A stretch of 64,000 nt of DNA from Streptomyces sp. NBC_00178 (GCF_036206005.1 NZ_CP108143.1:3548001-3612000), one strand, 5' to 3'. Counted from the first letter of the stretch, positions 52,650 through 62,810 are shown. The notes: a model not told the origin generated them from the letters alone. Program-made: numbers and translations.

Positions 52650-54314
52650 ATGTCCCATCCCACCGCCCCCGCCGCGTCCCTCAGCACCTCCGCCCTGTCC
52701 TTGCGGTGGCCGGACGGCACCGAGGTCTTCGAGGGGCTGTCCCTCGGCATCGGCCGGGGCCGCACCGGCCTCGTCGGGACCAACGGTGCCGGGAAATCCA
52801 CCCTTCTGCGGCTGCTGGCGGGGCAGCTGCGACCCTCCGCCGGGTCCGTGACCGTGGGCGGGCGCCTGGCCTACCTGCCGCAGAACCTCACCCTGGACAC
52901 GGAGCTGCGCGTCGAGGCGGCCCTGGGCATCGCGCAGCGGCGTGCGGCGCTGCGCGCGATCGAGGCCGGCGACGTCGCCGAGCGGCACTTCGAGACGGTC
53001 GGCGACGACTGGGACGTCGAGGAACGCGCCGTGGCGACCCTGGGGTCGCTGGGCCTGGGCGGGATCGGCCTCGACCGCACCGTCGGACAGTTGTCGGGCG
53101 GTGAGACCGTGCTGCTGCGGCTGGCCGCGCTCCTGCTGGAGCGCCCCGACGTCCTGCTGCTCGACGAGCCGACCAACAACCTCGACGTGTTCGCACGCCG
53201 CCGGCTGTACGACGCCGTCGACTCCTGGCGCTCGGGCGTGCTCGTCGTGGTCAGCCACGACCGTGACCTGCTGGAACGGGTCGACCGCATCGCCGATCTG
53301 CGCGCCGGCTCGGTGACCTGGTACGGCGGCGGCTGGTCCGCCTACGAGGAGGCGCTGGCCACGCAGCAGGAGGCGGCCGGGCGCATGGTGCGCGCGGCGG
53401 AGTCCGACGTACGCCGTCAGAAGCGCGAGCTGGAGGAGGCGCAGACCAAGATCGCCCGGCGGCAGCGGCACAACAAGAAGATGGATGCCCAGCGGCGCGC
53501 GCCGAAGATCGTCGCGGGCGGGCACAAGCGGTCCTCCCAGGAGGCGGCGGGCAAGCTCCGCGGCCTGCACGAGGACCGGCTCCACGAGGCGAGGGAGCGG
53601 CTCGACACCGCGTCCGAGGCGATCCGCGACGACGACGAGATCCGGGTGCGGCTCCCCCGCACCGCCGTGCCCTCCGGTCGCACGGTCCTGAGCGTGCGGG
53701 GGCTGCGCCCGCGGCACGGCAGTCTGCGCGACGGCGGTTTCGAGGTCCGGGGGCCGGAGCGCATCGCGCTCGTCGGACGCAACGGCGCGGGCAAGACGAC
53801 CTTGCTGCGCACCCTCGCCGGGGAGCTCGCGCCGCTCGAGGGCGAGGCCAGGACGTTCGTGCCGCTGCGCTTCCTGCCGCAGCGGCTGGACGTGCTGGAC
53901 GACGCGCTCGGGGTCGCCGCGAACGTGGCCCGCATGGCGCCCGGGATCACCGACAACGAGATCCGCTCGCAGCTCGCGCGCTTCCTCTTCAAGGGGGCGG
54001 GCGCCGAACAGCCGGCGGGCACCCTGTCCGGCGGCGAGCGGTTCCGTGCGGCGCTCGCGGCGACGATGCTCGCCGCACCGGCCCCGCAGCTGCTGATGCT
54101 GGACGAGCCGACCAACAACCTCGACCTGGCGAGTGTGCGGCAGCTGACGGGCGCGCTCGACGCCTACGAGGGCGCGCTCCTGATCGCCGGGCACGACCTG
54201 GCGTTCCTGGAGTCGGCCGGGATCACCCGGTGGCTACTCGTCGGCGAGGAACTCACCGAACTGGGCACCGACGAGGTGCGCGCGCTGTTCGGCGCACCCG
54301 GCGCGATCGGGTGA
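52650..54314 (+). CDS. ABC-F protein (ribosome-associated ATPase)
   Basis: This 554-residue protein has two ABC domains without membrane segments: Walker A GTNGAGKST and GRNGAGKTT, signatures LSGGE in both halves, and Walker B LLLDEPTNNLD in each. Between them lies a basic linker (P-site tRNA interaction motif, about residues 255-320: RRQRHNKKMDAQRRAPKIVA). ABC-F proteins act on ribosomes, either protecting them from antibiotics or aiding translation. Which applies is not evident. An unusually long leader precedes it. Confidence 0.92.
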   Translation: MSHPTAPAASLSTSALSLRWPDGTEVFEGLSLGIGRGRTGLVGTNGAGKSTLLRLLAGQLRPSAGSVTVGGRLAYLPQNLTLDTELRVEAALGIAQRRAALRAIEAGDVAERHFETVGDDWDVEERAVATLGSLGLGGIGLDRTVGQLSGGETVLLRLAALLLERPDVLLLDEPTNNLDVFARRRLYDAVDSWRSGVLVVVSHDRDLLERVDRIADLRAGSVTWYGGGWSAYEEALATQQEAAGRMVRAAESDVRRQKRELEEAQTKIARRQRHNKKMDAQRRAPKIVAGGHKRSSQEAAGKLRGLHEDRLHEARERLDTASEAIRDDDEIRVRLPRTAVPSGRTVLSVRGLRPRHGSLRDGGFEVRGPERIALVGRNGAGKTTLLRTLAGELAPLEGEARTFVPLRFLPQRLDVLDDALGVAANVARMAPGITDNEIRSQLARFLFKGAGAEQPAGTLSGGERFRAALAATMLAAPAPQLLMLDEPTNNLDLASVRQLTGALDAYEGALLIAGHDLAFLESAGITRWLLVGEELTELGTDEVRALFGAPGAIG

Positions 54315-54324
54315 CCGGTGGTGT

Positions 54325-54365
54325 ACTGGAAGGGGCGGGCGCTCCACCGGCCCGCACCTTCCAGT
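54325..54365 (+). terminator. Hairpin terminator after the ABC-F gene
   Basis: A 15-bp stem with one mismatch (54325-54339 with 54351-54365) and an 11-nt loop lies just after the stop. Confidence 0.8.
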
Positions 54366-54390
54366 GACCGGCTACCGATCCGGACCCGCC

Positions 54391-55074
54391 ATGCACCACA
54401 CCCACGGTCTTCGCAGAGCCTCCCGTGCCGTCGCCGGCGCGGCCGTCCTCGTCCTCGCCGCCGGCGGCGTGGCAGCGGCGGGCGGGCAGCCCGGCGCCGC
54501 ACCCGTCGCGTCGGCATCGACGGTGGCCACCGCCGGGCCACCCGAGGACCGGACCGATCCCCGGACCGCGACCGCCGAGCTCACCATCCCGGCGATCGGC
54601 GTGACGGACCTGCCCGTGGTGCCGTACGAGGGCACGACGGACGACGCGCCCGGCACCCGCGTCCAGGACCGCGGCGTGGCCGCCAGTCCGTACGGCGTCG
54701 ACGGCGGCGTCGGACCGGGTGAGGTCGGGAACTACCTCGTGACGGCGCACCGGCTCTCCGCCGGAGGCCCGCTCCACGACCTGCCCGCCCTGCACAAGGG
54801 GGACAAGGTCCTGGTCGAGGAGGGCGGCACGGTGTACGAGTACCGCATCACCGAGAGCCGGATGACGTCCTTCCGCTCCGCGCACTCGCTCGCCGAGCAG
54901 CGCGCGGAGGTGCCGGGCAAGCCGGGCGAGAAGCCGACGCGGGCGATGATCACGCTCTCCACCTGCGCGACTCCGGAGGACGACGCGGCCGGGAACTTCT
55001 GGCGCGACGCCCAGCACAACCCGGAGCACCGCATCGACAAGATCGGCGTCCTGGTGTCCTCCCGGCCCTCATGA
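54391..55074 (+). CDS. Class E-type sortase
   Basis: This protein of about 227 residues has an N-terminal signal/anchor (AVAGAAVLVLAAGGVAAAG) and a sortase domain with TAHRLSAGGPL (catalytic His), ITLSTCATPEDD (catalytic Cys) and NPEHRIDKIGVL (Arg). It would attach LPXTG-type (actinobacterial LAXTG) proteins to the cell wall or process them. No sortase substrate lies adjacent. A GTG at 54364 inside the terminator would extend it by nine residues, and I prefer ATG 54391. Its stop overlaps that of the converging GH65 gene by 6 bp. Confidence 0.88.
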   Translation: MHHTHGLRRASRAVAGAAVLVLAAGGVAAAGGQPGAAPVASASTVATAGPPEDRTDPRTATAELTIPAIGVTDLPVVPYEGTTDDAPGTRVQDRGVAASPYGVDGGVGPGEVGNYLVTAHRLSAGGPLHDLPALHKGDKVLVEEGGTVYEYRITESRMTSFRSAHSLAEQRAEVPGKPGEKPTRAMITLSTCATPEDDAAGNFWRDAQHNPEHRIDKIGVLVSSRPS

Positions 55075-57498
55075 ACCGCCGCGCAGGTCGGCGGGCAGTT
55101 CCAGCCAGCGTGAGGTGCCCGGATCGATGACGTGGGCGCTGCCGTCCAGCCGTACCCGCACCCCGGGCCGTTCCGAGTCGGGTACGGCGATCCGCAGCCG
55201 CTCGGCCCGCAGGCGCAGGTCGACGTCCCAGTGCCGGCGGAACCGGAGCCGCATCCGGAACTTCGACAGCTGCGGCAGCGTGGCCGGCGACAGCCACAGC
55301 GCGTCGTCCCGGGTCTCCAGGCCCGTCATCCCCCGCTGGACGAAGTCGAGCGTGCCGGCCATCGCCCCCAGGTGGATGCCCTCCTCGGTCGTACCGCCCT
55401 GGATGTCGGCCACGTCGCCGATCAGCGCCTCCTCGCAGTAGCGCCATGCCTCGTCACGGTTGACCCGCGCCATGACCCAGGCGTGGACGAGGGAGCTGAG
55501 GGTCGATCCGTGGCTCGTGCGCCCGGCGTAGTAGTCGACGGTCTTCAGCCACGTCCCGTCGTCGAGGTCGTGGCCGAGCCGCTGGAAGAGCGCGGCCAGT
55601 TCCCTGGGGGAGAAGAGGTAGCCGAGCATCAGCACGTCGGCCTGCTTGGACGCCTGGTAACGGTTGACGGTGTCGCCCTCCGCCTCCAGGATGCGGTCGA
55701 GCCGGCGGATGTCCCCGTACCGCTGCCGGTAGCCCTCCCAGTCCAGCTCGGCCAGGTCCCCGTATCCGGCGAACTGGCTGATGACGCCGTCGTGGTGGGG
55801 CACGTGCAGCTTGCGGGACACGTCCTCCCAGCGCTCCAGCTCGTCGGGTTCGAGCCGGATGGTGTCGAGCAGCTGTCCGCGGCGGGTCCCGGGCAGTTCG
55901 TGGAAGATCTCCCCGGCCCGGGCCAGCACCCAGGACGCCGTCACATTCGTGTACGTGTTGTCGTCCAGGCCCGCGGACACGGCGTCCGGGTAGGCGTCGT
56001 GGTACTCGTCGGGCCCGACGACACCCCGGATACGGTACCGGCCCAGCGAACCGTCCCACTCGGCGCTGTCCGCCCAGAAGCGCGCGATCTGCAGCATCAT
56101 CTCGGCGCCCTTGGAGTAGAGGTACTCCGTGTCGCCGGTCGCCTGGCAGTACTGCCACACGTTGTAGGCCACTGCCGAGCCGACGTGGTGCTGCAGACGC
56201 GAACGGTCCTCCAGCCAGCGCCCCGAGCGGGGGTTGAGGTGCAGCTCCTGGGTCTCCTCACGCCCCTCGTCGGCGCTCTGCCACGGAAACATCGCCCCTC
56301 TCCTGCCGGCGGCCTCCGACGCGGCGCAGGCCGCCGGGAGCCTGCGGTGCCGGTAGTCGAGGAGCCCGCGTGAGACCTCCGGCAGATGCAGGTTCAAGAA
56401 CGGCAGGACGAAGAGCTCGTCCCAGAAGACGTGGCCCCGGTAGGCCTCTCCGTGCAGCCCGCGTGCGGGCACCCCGACGTCGAGCTCCGCGGTGTGCGGC
56501 GAGAGGGTCTGCAGCACGTGGAAGAGGTGCAGCCGCAGGATCCGCCCCGGCTCGCCCCGCACTTCGAGCTTGGCCTGCTGCCACAGGTCCGCCCAGGCCC
56601 GCCGGTGGGAGGCCAGCAGGCCTTCGTACGCCGGGGCGTCGCCCACCGCGGTCACCGCGGCGCGCAGCGGGCTGCCGATCGCGGGGTCGCGCGAGGTGTA
56701 CAGGGCGACCGTCTTGTCGACGACCGCGTCCGACTCCGGGTCCAGGGGCAGCAGCAGCGTCTGCTGGACGGCGCGTGGCTGCTGCAGGGGTTCCGCCCGG
56801 TGGTCCCCGTTCCGCTCGGGGCCGCAGGACGCCACGGTGCGGGCGGCGAGCGCGATGCCGATGTCCGACTCGACGGTCCGGCAGCGCAGCCACACCACGG
56901 AGTCCGGCTCGGTGCCCGTCTCCCACCCGGTGAGGTGGCGGTCGGCCAGCTCCCGGTAGCGTGCGACCCCGCTGTTGCGGATGTCGCCGTCGATCCCCGC
57001 CTCCACCTCCAGCTCGCCCGTCCAGCCCTCGGCCCCGAACACCGTGTGCAGCGCGGCGAGATGAGGGTCGCCCATGTGCACCAGGCGCTCCTGCACCACC
57101 GTCAGCCGGCGGCCCCGGGTGTCCTCGTAGACCGACCTGCGGGTCAGCGTCCCGCCGCGCAGGTCGAGCGTCTGGCGGTGTTCCACCAGGTACGCGTGGT
57201 CCGGGGTCAGCCAGGGGCCCGGCCGGGACCCCTCCGGACGGATGCGGTAGCGCAGCGGCAGCCAGTTGGGGAGGTTGACCATGTCCTCGTTCTCGACCTG
57301 GCGGCCCTGGACGGACGAGGTCAGCCGGTTGTAGCAGCCCGCGACGTACGTGCCGGGGTAGTGCGTCCGGGCGGCCGGGGTCTCCGGCGCGGCTCCCCGG
57401 GTGGCGAAGTAGCCGTTGCCCAGGGTGCACAGGGCCTCGCGCAGGCGTTCCTTCTCCGGGTCGTAGCCCTCGTACTCCCAGATCCAGCCCCGTGCCAT
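55069..57498 (-). CDS. Glycoside hydrolase family 65 (maltose/trehalose-type phosphorylase)
   Basis: The 809-residue protein begins MARGWIWEYEGYDPEKERLR and carries an N-terminal beta-sandwich domain, an (alpha/alpha)6 barrel and a C-terminal beta domain. GVVGPDEYHD holds the catalytic Glu, FWDELFVLP and KQADVLMLGYLF are typical of family 65, and HGSTLSSLVHAWVMAR binds phosphate. It should phosphorolyse maltose, trehalose or kojibiose, yielding beta-glucose 1-phosphate. No beta-phosphoglucomutase is adjacent, although many Streptomyces carry that partner. GGAGG upstream supports the start. Confidence 0.92.
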   Translation of the reverse strand: MARGWIWEYEGYDPEKERLREALCTLGNGYFATRGAAPETPAARTHYPGTYVAGCYNRLTSSVQGRQVENEDMVNLPNWLPLRYRIRPEGSRPGPWLTPDHAYLVEHRQTLDLRGGTLTRRSVYEDTRGRRLTVVQERLVHMGDPHLAALHTVFGAEGWTGELEVEAGIDGDIRNSGVARYRELADRHLTGWETGTEPDSVVWLRCRTVESDIGIALAARTVASCGPERNGDHRAEPLQQPRAVQQTLLLPLDPESDAVVDKTVALYTSRDPAIGSPLRAAVTAVGDAPAYEGLLASHRRAWADLWQQAKLEVRGEPGRILRLHLFHVLQTLSPHTAELDVGVPARGLHGEAYRGHVFWDELFVLPFLNLHLPEVSRGLLDYRHRRLPAACAASEAAGRRGAMFPWQSADEGREETQELHLNPRSGRWLEDRSRLQHHVGSAVAYNVWQYCQATGDTEYLYSKGAEMMLQIARFWADSAEWDGSLGRYRIRGVVGPDEYHDAYPDAVSAGLDDNTYTNVTASWVLARAGEIFHELPGTRRGQLLDTIRLEPDELERWEDVSRKLHVPHHDGVISQFAGYGDLAELDWEGYRQRYGDIRRLDRILEAEGDTVNRYQASKQADVLMLGYLFSPRELAALFQRLGHDLDDGTWLKTVDYYAGRTSHGSTLSSLVHAWVMARVNRDEAWRYCEEALIGDVADIQGGTTEEGIHLGAMAGTLDFVQRGMTGLETRDDALWLSPATLPQLSKFRMRLRFRRHWDVDLRLRAERLRIAVPDSERPGVRVRLDGSAHVIDPGTSRWLELPADLRGGS

Positions 57499-57641
57499 CA
57501 GCCCTCCTCCGCCGTCACGCACACGTCCGGTCCGGTGTCCGCCGGGTCCGTCCCCACGGTCTCGACGACCATGCCGTCCGTGCCGGGTACCGCGGCGTGG
57601 AGGCGGAGCAGGACCGCGGCCGGTGACGGAGCACGTGCCAT
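57498..57641 (-). CDS. Small ORF coupled to the GH65 gene
   Basis: A 47-residue frame (MARAPSPAAVLLRLHAAVPG, then VVETVGTDPADTGPDVCVTA) starts 8 nt after AAAGGA and stops in TGATG, overlapping the GH65 start. The spacing and ribosome site argue for translation. No homology is recognised. It may only help translational coupling. Confidence 0.45.
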   Translation of the reverse strand: MARAPSPAAVLLRLHAAVPGTDGMVVETVGTDPADTGPDVCVTAEEG

Positions 57642-57770
57642 GACCGGTGTCCTTTCGTCGAGGCTTCGCCCTCATGGGACAGCACCCTGTTTCACCCGGA
57701 CGCCTGTGGCATCACCGGGCAGGACGTCACAAAAGTTTCGATGCGCAGGTAACGGGATTACCGTGCATAC

Positions 57771-57995
57771 ATGGCCAGAACCGAGCGTCAGACCGGCCGG
57801 CAGGCGGAGTACGCGTGTCCGGCCTGCAAGCAGCCCGTCGAGACCGTGATCGAGCGCCACAAGACCCTCGGGATCTTCGTTCCCCACTGGGGCCCGGGAC
57901 CGTGCCGCAACGCCGACTGCCACAGACACACGGCGGAGACCGGAGCGAAGGACGCGCCGGGCAGGGCGCGGGGGTCGCACGCCGTCGGTCGCTGA
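57771..57995 (+). CDS. Small Cys/His-rich protein
   Basis: This 74-residue protein has YACPACKQPVETV (CxxC) and GPCRNADCHRHT (C-x4-C-H). This is a likely zinc-ribbon. From memory such proteins are common single genes in Streptomyces. A dyad GGTAA-5 nt-TTACC (57747-57761) lies just upstream and may be regulatory. Function unknown. Confidence 0.7.
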   Translation: MARTERQTGRQAEYACPACKQPVETVIERHKTLGIFVPHWGPGPCRNADCHRHTAETGAKDAPGRARGSHAVGR

Positions 57996-58197
57996 GCCTG
58001 CCGTGCGGGGCGGCGGGCGGAGCGCGCGGAGCCTGCGGACGGGGCCGTGCGTACAGGACGGTCCGTCGTGCGGTGTCCGGGAGGTGCAGCGTGCGGTGCG
58101 CTGTTCATCGTGATACCTGCATCCCTCGGTTGACGGAGGAGCGTCGTGACGACGTGGTCGCCGCGGCCGGGACGTGGCACACCGTGACCGTGACGGG

Positions 58198-59148
<951 letters not shown>

Positions 59149-59150
59149 TC

Positions 59151-59516
59151 ATGGCACTGTTCGGCAACGCGCACACCGTCGACCTCGAGACGGCGCAGCG
59201 TGACTACGCCCCGCTCCTGGGGCAGGGCGAGCAGGTGCAAGCCGCATACCGGCTCATCCGCGACACGATCCTGTTCACCGACCGCAGGCTCGTACTCGTC
59301 GACAAGCAGGGCGTCACGGGCAAGAAGGTGGGCTACCACTCGATCCCGTACCGGAGCGTCACGCACTTCACGGTGGAGACGGCCGGGACGTTCGACCTCG
59401 ACGCCGAGCTGAAGATCTGGCTCTCCGGCAGCGAGGTCCCGATCCAGCAGACCTTCACCAAGGGCGTCGACATCTACGAGGTGCAGGCGCTGCTCGCCCA
59501 GTTCGTCACCAGGTAG
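59151..59516 (+). CDS. Bacterial PH-domain protein
   Basis: This 121-residue protein reads MALFGNAHTVDLETAQRDYA, TILFTDRRLVLVDKQG, SIPYRSVTHFTVETAGTFDL and LKIWLSG, the pattern of the bacterial PH domain (bPH_1, YvbH-like). It is a compact pleckstrin-fold protein without membrane segments. Cellular function is poorly known. GGAGG 6 nt upstream supports the start. Confidence 0.85.
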   Translation: MALFGNAHTVDLETAQRDYAPLLGQGEQVQAAYRLIRDTILFTDRRLVLVDKQGVTGKKVGYHSIPYRSVTHFTVETAGTFDLDAELKIWLSGSEVPIQQTFTKGVDIYEVQALLAQFVTR

Positions 59517-59536
59517 CCGGGGACGATGTCCGCCGT

Positions 59537-60271
59537 CTACGGCTTCGGCTGGCGGAGCCGGGCCATCTCGGCACGCACGGCGGGCAGTTGAGCGTAGAGG
59601 GCTTCACCGGGACAGTCCGTCCGATAGGTGTCCCGGTGACCCGAGACGGCATGGAGATAGACCTCCTCGCCGCGGTCGTACAGGCTGTCGTCGTTCGTCG
59701 AGACCATCCGCACGTGACCCCGCGGATCGACGCTCCGGCTCAGCTTCCACGCGCCGACCTTCGCGATCCCCTCGATGAGCGCCTTCGGCACGGGTACGCC
59801 CGGGCCGAAGGTGCCCAGGGCCGCGATGCCCACGCTGTGCGCGTTGAATCCGGTGGCGTGCGCACCGCGCACCGAGCGTCCTACACCGCCGGCACGGCCC
59901 TCGTAGATCGTCCCGCAGCGGTCCACGACGAAGTTGTAGCCGATGTCGTCCCAGCCCTCGCCCCGGACGTGCGCCTCCTCCATGGCCCGCAGCATCGCGG
60001 GGGCGTCGGCACAGTCGTAGCCGTTGGGGTGCCCGGTGTGGTGGACGAAGACCGCCTTCACCGAGCCGGTGTACACCGCGTGCTCCTTCACCAGGTCCTC
60101 GTCCGCGTGCCACTGCGCCCGCGTGACGATCACGGGTCGCGGGGCCCCCGCCGGGGCGGCGGGCTTCGCCGTGGTCCGCTCGGGCGCGACGAGTCGCACC
60201 GGCGCGTCCCTGAGGACCAGGAAGGCCAGCGGGACGGCCATGGCGCCCACGACTGTTCGGCGAAGCCACAT
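59537..60271 (-). CDS. Secreted PGRP-type N-acetylmuramoyl-L-alanine amidase
   Basis: The 244-residue protein has an N-terminal signal/anchor (TVVGAMAVPLAFLVLRDAPV) and a peptidoglycan-recognition/amidase_2 domain. VFVHHTGHPN, DIGYNFVVDRCGTIYEGRAG and SGHRDTYRTDCPG supply the zinc-binding His/His/Cys. It cleaves the bond between muramic acid and L-Ala. The longer frame upstream overlaps the TetR gene and is rejected. GGTGG precedes ATG 60271. Confidence 0.9.
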   Translation of the reverse strand: MWLRRTVVGAMAVPLAFLVLRDAPVRLVAPERTTAKPAAPAGAPRPVIVTRAQWHADEDLVKEHAVYTGSVKAVFVHHTGHPNGYDCADAPAMLRAMEEAHVRGEGWDDIGYNFVVDRCGTIYEGRAGGVGRSVRGAHATGFNAHSVGIAALGTFGPGVPVPKALIEGIAKVGAWKLSRSVDPRGHVRMVSTNDDSLYDRGEEVYLHAVSGHRDTYRTDCPGEALYAQLPAVRAEMARLRQPKP

Positions 60272-60363
60272 AGGGCCACCATGCGGGCTGACCAGCCACT
60301 TCGCAGGAACGCGCACCCGATCGGGTGACGTGGTGCCGCCACGGCCGCAGCCGCCTGGGGCGG

Positions 60364-61008
60364 TCAGGAGACCGCGACCGCCCGGCTCTCCTCGATGATG
60401 CGTTCCGCGCGGTGCGGGGAGATGTCCAGCCTGGCCAGGACACCCGGAACGGCGTTGTTCGGAAGGATCAGCTCCAGCAGCGCGGAGATCTCGGCGACCA
60501 GGTCCGGCGGCTCGGCCATCGACTCGGTCACCAGCTGGACGCCCGTCCACGCGCCGACGAAGAGGCGGGAGGTGGCGACGGGGTCCACGTGCGGCAGGAG
60601 TTCGCCGCGGTCCTTGGCCTCGGTGAGTATCTCCGTGCCCAGGGCGATCCAGTCGGGCCAGCGGGTACCGAAGAGGCTGCGCGCCCGGGGGTCGACGGAC
60701 AGCCGGATCGAGGCGCTGAGCAGGGGTTCCCTGGGCAGCCGGTAGGCCAGCAGAAGGGCCGTGTCCACCCATTCCTGCAGCTTGAACGTCTGCGGGGTCA
60801 CCCCGTCGGCGGTCACGGCCTCCTCGAGGACCCCCCGGGCGAGCTCCTCCTTCGACGTGAAGTGGAAGTAGAGCGCGCCCCGCGTGAGGCCGGCCCGATC
60901 GAGGATCGAGGCGATGGTGGCAGCGTCGTAGCCGTGCTCGTCGAAGACCTCGGCGGCCGCCTCGAGGAAGATTCTGCGCGTGCGGATCGCCCGTTGCTGT
61001 CGTGCCAA
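60364..61008 (-). CDS. Gamma-butyrolactone receptor-like TetR repressor
   Basis: This 214-residue TetR protein has the helix-turn-helix AATIASILDRAGLTRGALYF and a ligand domain close to ScbR/ArpA receptors (QEWVDTALLLAYRLPREPLL, then SLFGTRWPDWIALG). It starts at TTG with GGGGAG 6 nt upstream. It is divergent from an AfsA-like gene, the classical arrangement of a butyrolactone receptor and synthase. It likely represses both genes until the signal accumulates, through the palindrome at 61046-61069. Confidence 0.9.
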   Translation of the reverse strand: MARQQRAIRTRRIFLEAAAEVFDEHGYDAATIASILDRAGLTRGALYFHFTSKEELARGVLEEAVTADGVTPQTFKLQEWVDTALLLAYRLPREPLLSASIRLSVDPRARSLFGTRWPDWIALGTEILTEAKDRGELLPHVDPVATSRLFVGAWTGVQLVTESMAEPPDLVAEISALLELILPNNAVPGVLARLDISPHRAERIIEESRAVAVS

Positions 61009-61045
61009 CTCGCGCTCCCCTTGACCTTGCCTGACGACTGTTCAA

Positions 61046-61069
61046 AAAGTACCGGTGGGCCGGTATCAT
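61046..61069. promoter_or_regulatory. Candidate ARE operator for the butyrolactone receptor
   Basis: TACCGG-TGGG-CCGGTA (61050-61065), with AAAG and TCAT flanks, lies between the divergent receptor and synthase genes. It matches the general shape of autoregulatory elements bound by ArpA/ScbR-type receptors, though not a strict consensus. Confidence 0.6.
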
Positions 61070-61113
61070 ATCAGCGCTGGTACGCCAATTTTGCGCCACG
61101 TACGGGGGGAACC

Positions 61114-62028
61114 GTGCCGGACATACCTGTTGCCCCGTATACCCCGGAGGGTGTGGCGGGGGGCCGGCACGGGGTTTCGAAGGAATATGTGCATCTCGTC
61201 CGCGAGGACGCGGTCTTTCTCACCGGCTGGCAGCGCCTGAAGGATGGCGAATTCTCGCTCACCGCGAGATGGCCGGAGCCTCCGGACGGACTTCCCTACG
61301 ACCCCCGCGTGCTCACCCAGACCATCCGCCAGAGCGGTCTCGTCGTCGCGCACGCGTCGTACGAGGTGCCGCTCGCCTGCCAGACGCTGCTGCATTACTT
61401 CGACTTCACCGTCGTCCCGGGTTTCCGTGCCGCCCCCGGGAACTCCTCTCCACTCAGCGTCGGGATAACCGTCACCGATCCCAGGAAGCGCGGGCGCAGC
61501 GTCAGTTCGCTCGGCATGGACGTCCGCCTCCTCCAGGGCGACAGGGTGGTGGCGCGGGCGGACTCGGAGTTCGGATGGATATCCCCGGCCGCCTACCGCA
61601 GGCTCCGCGGACACCACCTCACCGACGGGTGGAACGAGTGGACGGTGCCCGCGCCGCTCGACCCCCGCACCGTCGGGCGGACCTTTCGCAGTGACGTGGT
61701 CCTCGCGCCCGGCGACGGCTCCCACCGCTGGCAGCTGCGCAACGACGCGGACAACGTCCTGCTGTACGACCACCCCGTCGACCACGTGCCGGGGCTCGTC
61801 CTGATGGAGGCCGCGAGCCAGGCGGCGAACGCCGCCCTCCATCCGCTGACCTTCGAACCGACCACCGTCACCAGCGCGTTCGAGCAGTACGCCGAGTTCG
61901 ACCGCCCCTGCTGGGTCGACGCCGAGGTGGTCCCCTCGGCCACCCCCGGAGAGATCTCGGTCCTGGTCACCGCGACCCAGTCCGGGCAATCGGTCTTCCG
62001 GGGGCGGCTGAGCGGCCCCTGCGGCTGA
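61114..62028 (+). CDS. AfsA/ScbA-type gamma-butyrolactone synthase
   Basis: This 304-residue protein has two hot-dog-fold AfsA repeats, SKEYVHLVREDAVFLTGWQR in the first and HPVDHVPGLVLMEAASQAAN in the second. AfsA joins a beta-keto acyl chain to dihydroxyacetone phosphate to build the butyrolactone signal. The GTG at 61114 has GGGGGGA upstream. It is divergent from its likely receptor and convergent with an SDR gene that may perform a reduction step. Confidence 0.92.
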   Translation: MPDIPVAPYTPEGVAGGRHGVSKEYVHLVREDAVFLTGWQRLKDGEFSLTARWPEPPDGLPYDPRVLTQTIRQSGLVVAHASYEVPLACQTLLHYFDFTVVPGFRAAPGNSSPLSVGITVTDPRKRGRSVSSLGMDVRLLQGDRVVARADSEFGWISPAAYRRLRGHHLTDGWNEWTVPAPLDPRTVGRTFRSDVVLAPGDGSHRWQLRNDADNVLLYDHPVDHVPGLVLMEAASQAANAALHPLTFEPTTVTSAFEQYAEFDRPCWVDAEVVPSATPGEISVLVTATQSGQSVFRGRLSGPCG

Positions 62029-62045
62029 CAACCGCAGGGCGGGGA

Positions 62046-62810
62046 TCACTGGTTGATGAAGCCGCCGTCCACCGCCATGACCGTGCCCGTGAGGAAGGGG
62101 CACCGGTCGCTGAGCATCCACGCCACGGCGTTGGCGATCTCCTCGGGCTCGGCCGTACGCCCCTGCGGCGTACGGCTGTTGACCATCTCCTCCAGTCCGG
62201 GGTTGCGTCCGAACCAGTCCGCGGTGATCTCGCTGCGCGTGGTGCCGGGGGCAACGGCGTTGATCCTGATGCCCTGTTGGGCGTACTCGTCCGCCGCGGC
62301 CCGGGTGAGTCCGACGACCGCGTGCTTGGCGGCTATGTAGGGGGCGGCGGCCGGGATGGCCACCAGACCGCCCACGCTGCTGTTGTTCACGATGGAACAG
62401 CCGCCCGTGTTCGGCAGCATGGCCGCTATCTCGGCGCGCAGGCTGTTCCAGACGCCGCGGACGTTCACGTCCATCACCGCGTCGTAGACGTCATCGCCCA
62501 TGAGGTGCAGGGGAGTACGGTCGCCGCCGAGGCCGGCGTTGTTGAACGCCGAGTCCAGGCGCCCGTAGGTGTCGACCGCGAAGCCGACGGCTCTGGCCGC
62601 GTCCTCGGCCACCGTGACGTCGCAGACCACGTACGAGGCTTGCGCCCCCTTGTCCTTCAATTCGTCCACGATCGCGGCCAGTCGTTCCTCCCGGCGGGCG
62701 GCCAGGACGACCGTCGCACCTTCCTGGGAGAACACGCGTGCCGCCGCCGCTCCGATGCCGCTGCTCGCCCCGGTGATCAGGACGACTCTGCCGTTCAGTA
62801 GATCGCTCAT
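62046..62810 (-). CDS. Short-chain dehydrogenase/reductase
   Basis: This 254-residue classical SDR has the Rossmann motif VLITGASSGIGAAAARVF, FNNAGLGGDR, catalytic Ser in IVNNSSVGGLVAIPAAAP, and YIAAKHAVVGLT (Tyr and Lys). VMAVDGGFINQ closes the fold. It probably uses NAD(P)H on a small ketone or alcohol. Its place beside the AfsA-like synthase suggests it might reduce the 6-keto butyrolactone precursor, but SDRs are abundant and this is inference. I see no good ribosome site at ATG 62810. Confidence 0.9.
   Translation of the reverse strand: MSDLLNGRVVLITGASSGIGAAAARVFSQEGATVVLAARREERLAAIVDELKDKGAQASYVVCDVTVAEDAARAVGFAVDTYGRLDSAFNNAGLGGDRTPLHLMGDDVYDAVMDVNVRGVWNSLRAEIAAMLPNTGGCSIVNNSSVGGLVAIPAAAPYIAAKHAVVGLTRAAADEYAQQGIRINAVAPGTTRSEITADWFGRNPGLEEMVNSRTPQGRTAEPEEIANAVAWMLSDRCPFLTGTVMAVDGGFINQ

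Noticed and set aside
52385..53104. Frame reading from the ABC-F leader into the gene
   Set aside because: It overlaps the ABC-F coding sequence in another frame and has no ribosome site. It was considered as a leader peptide, but no early stop exists.
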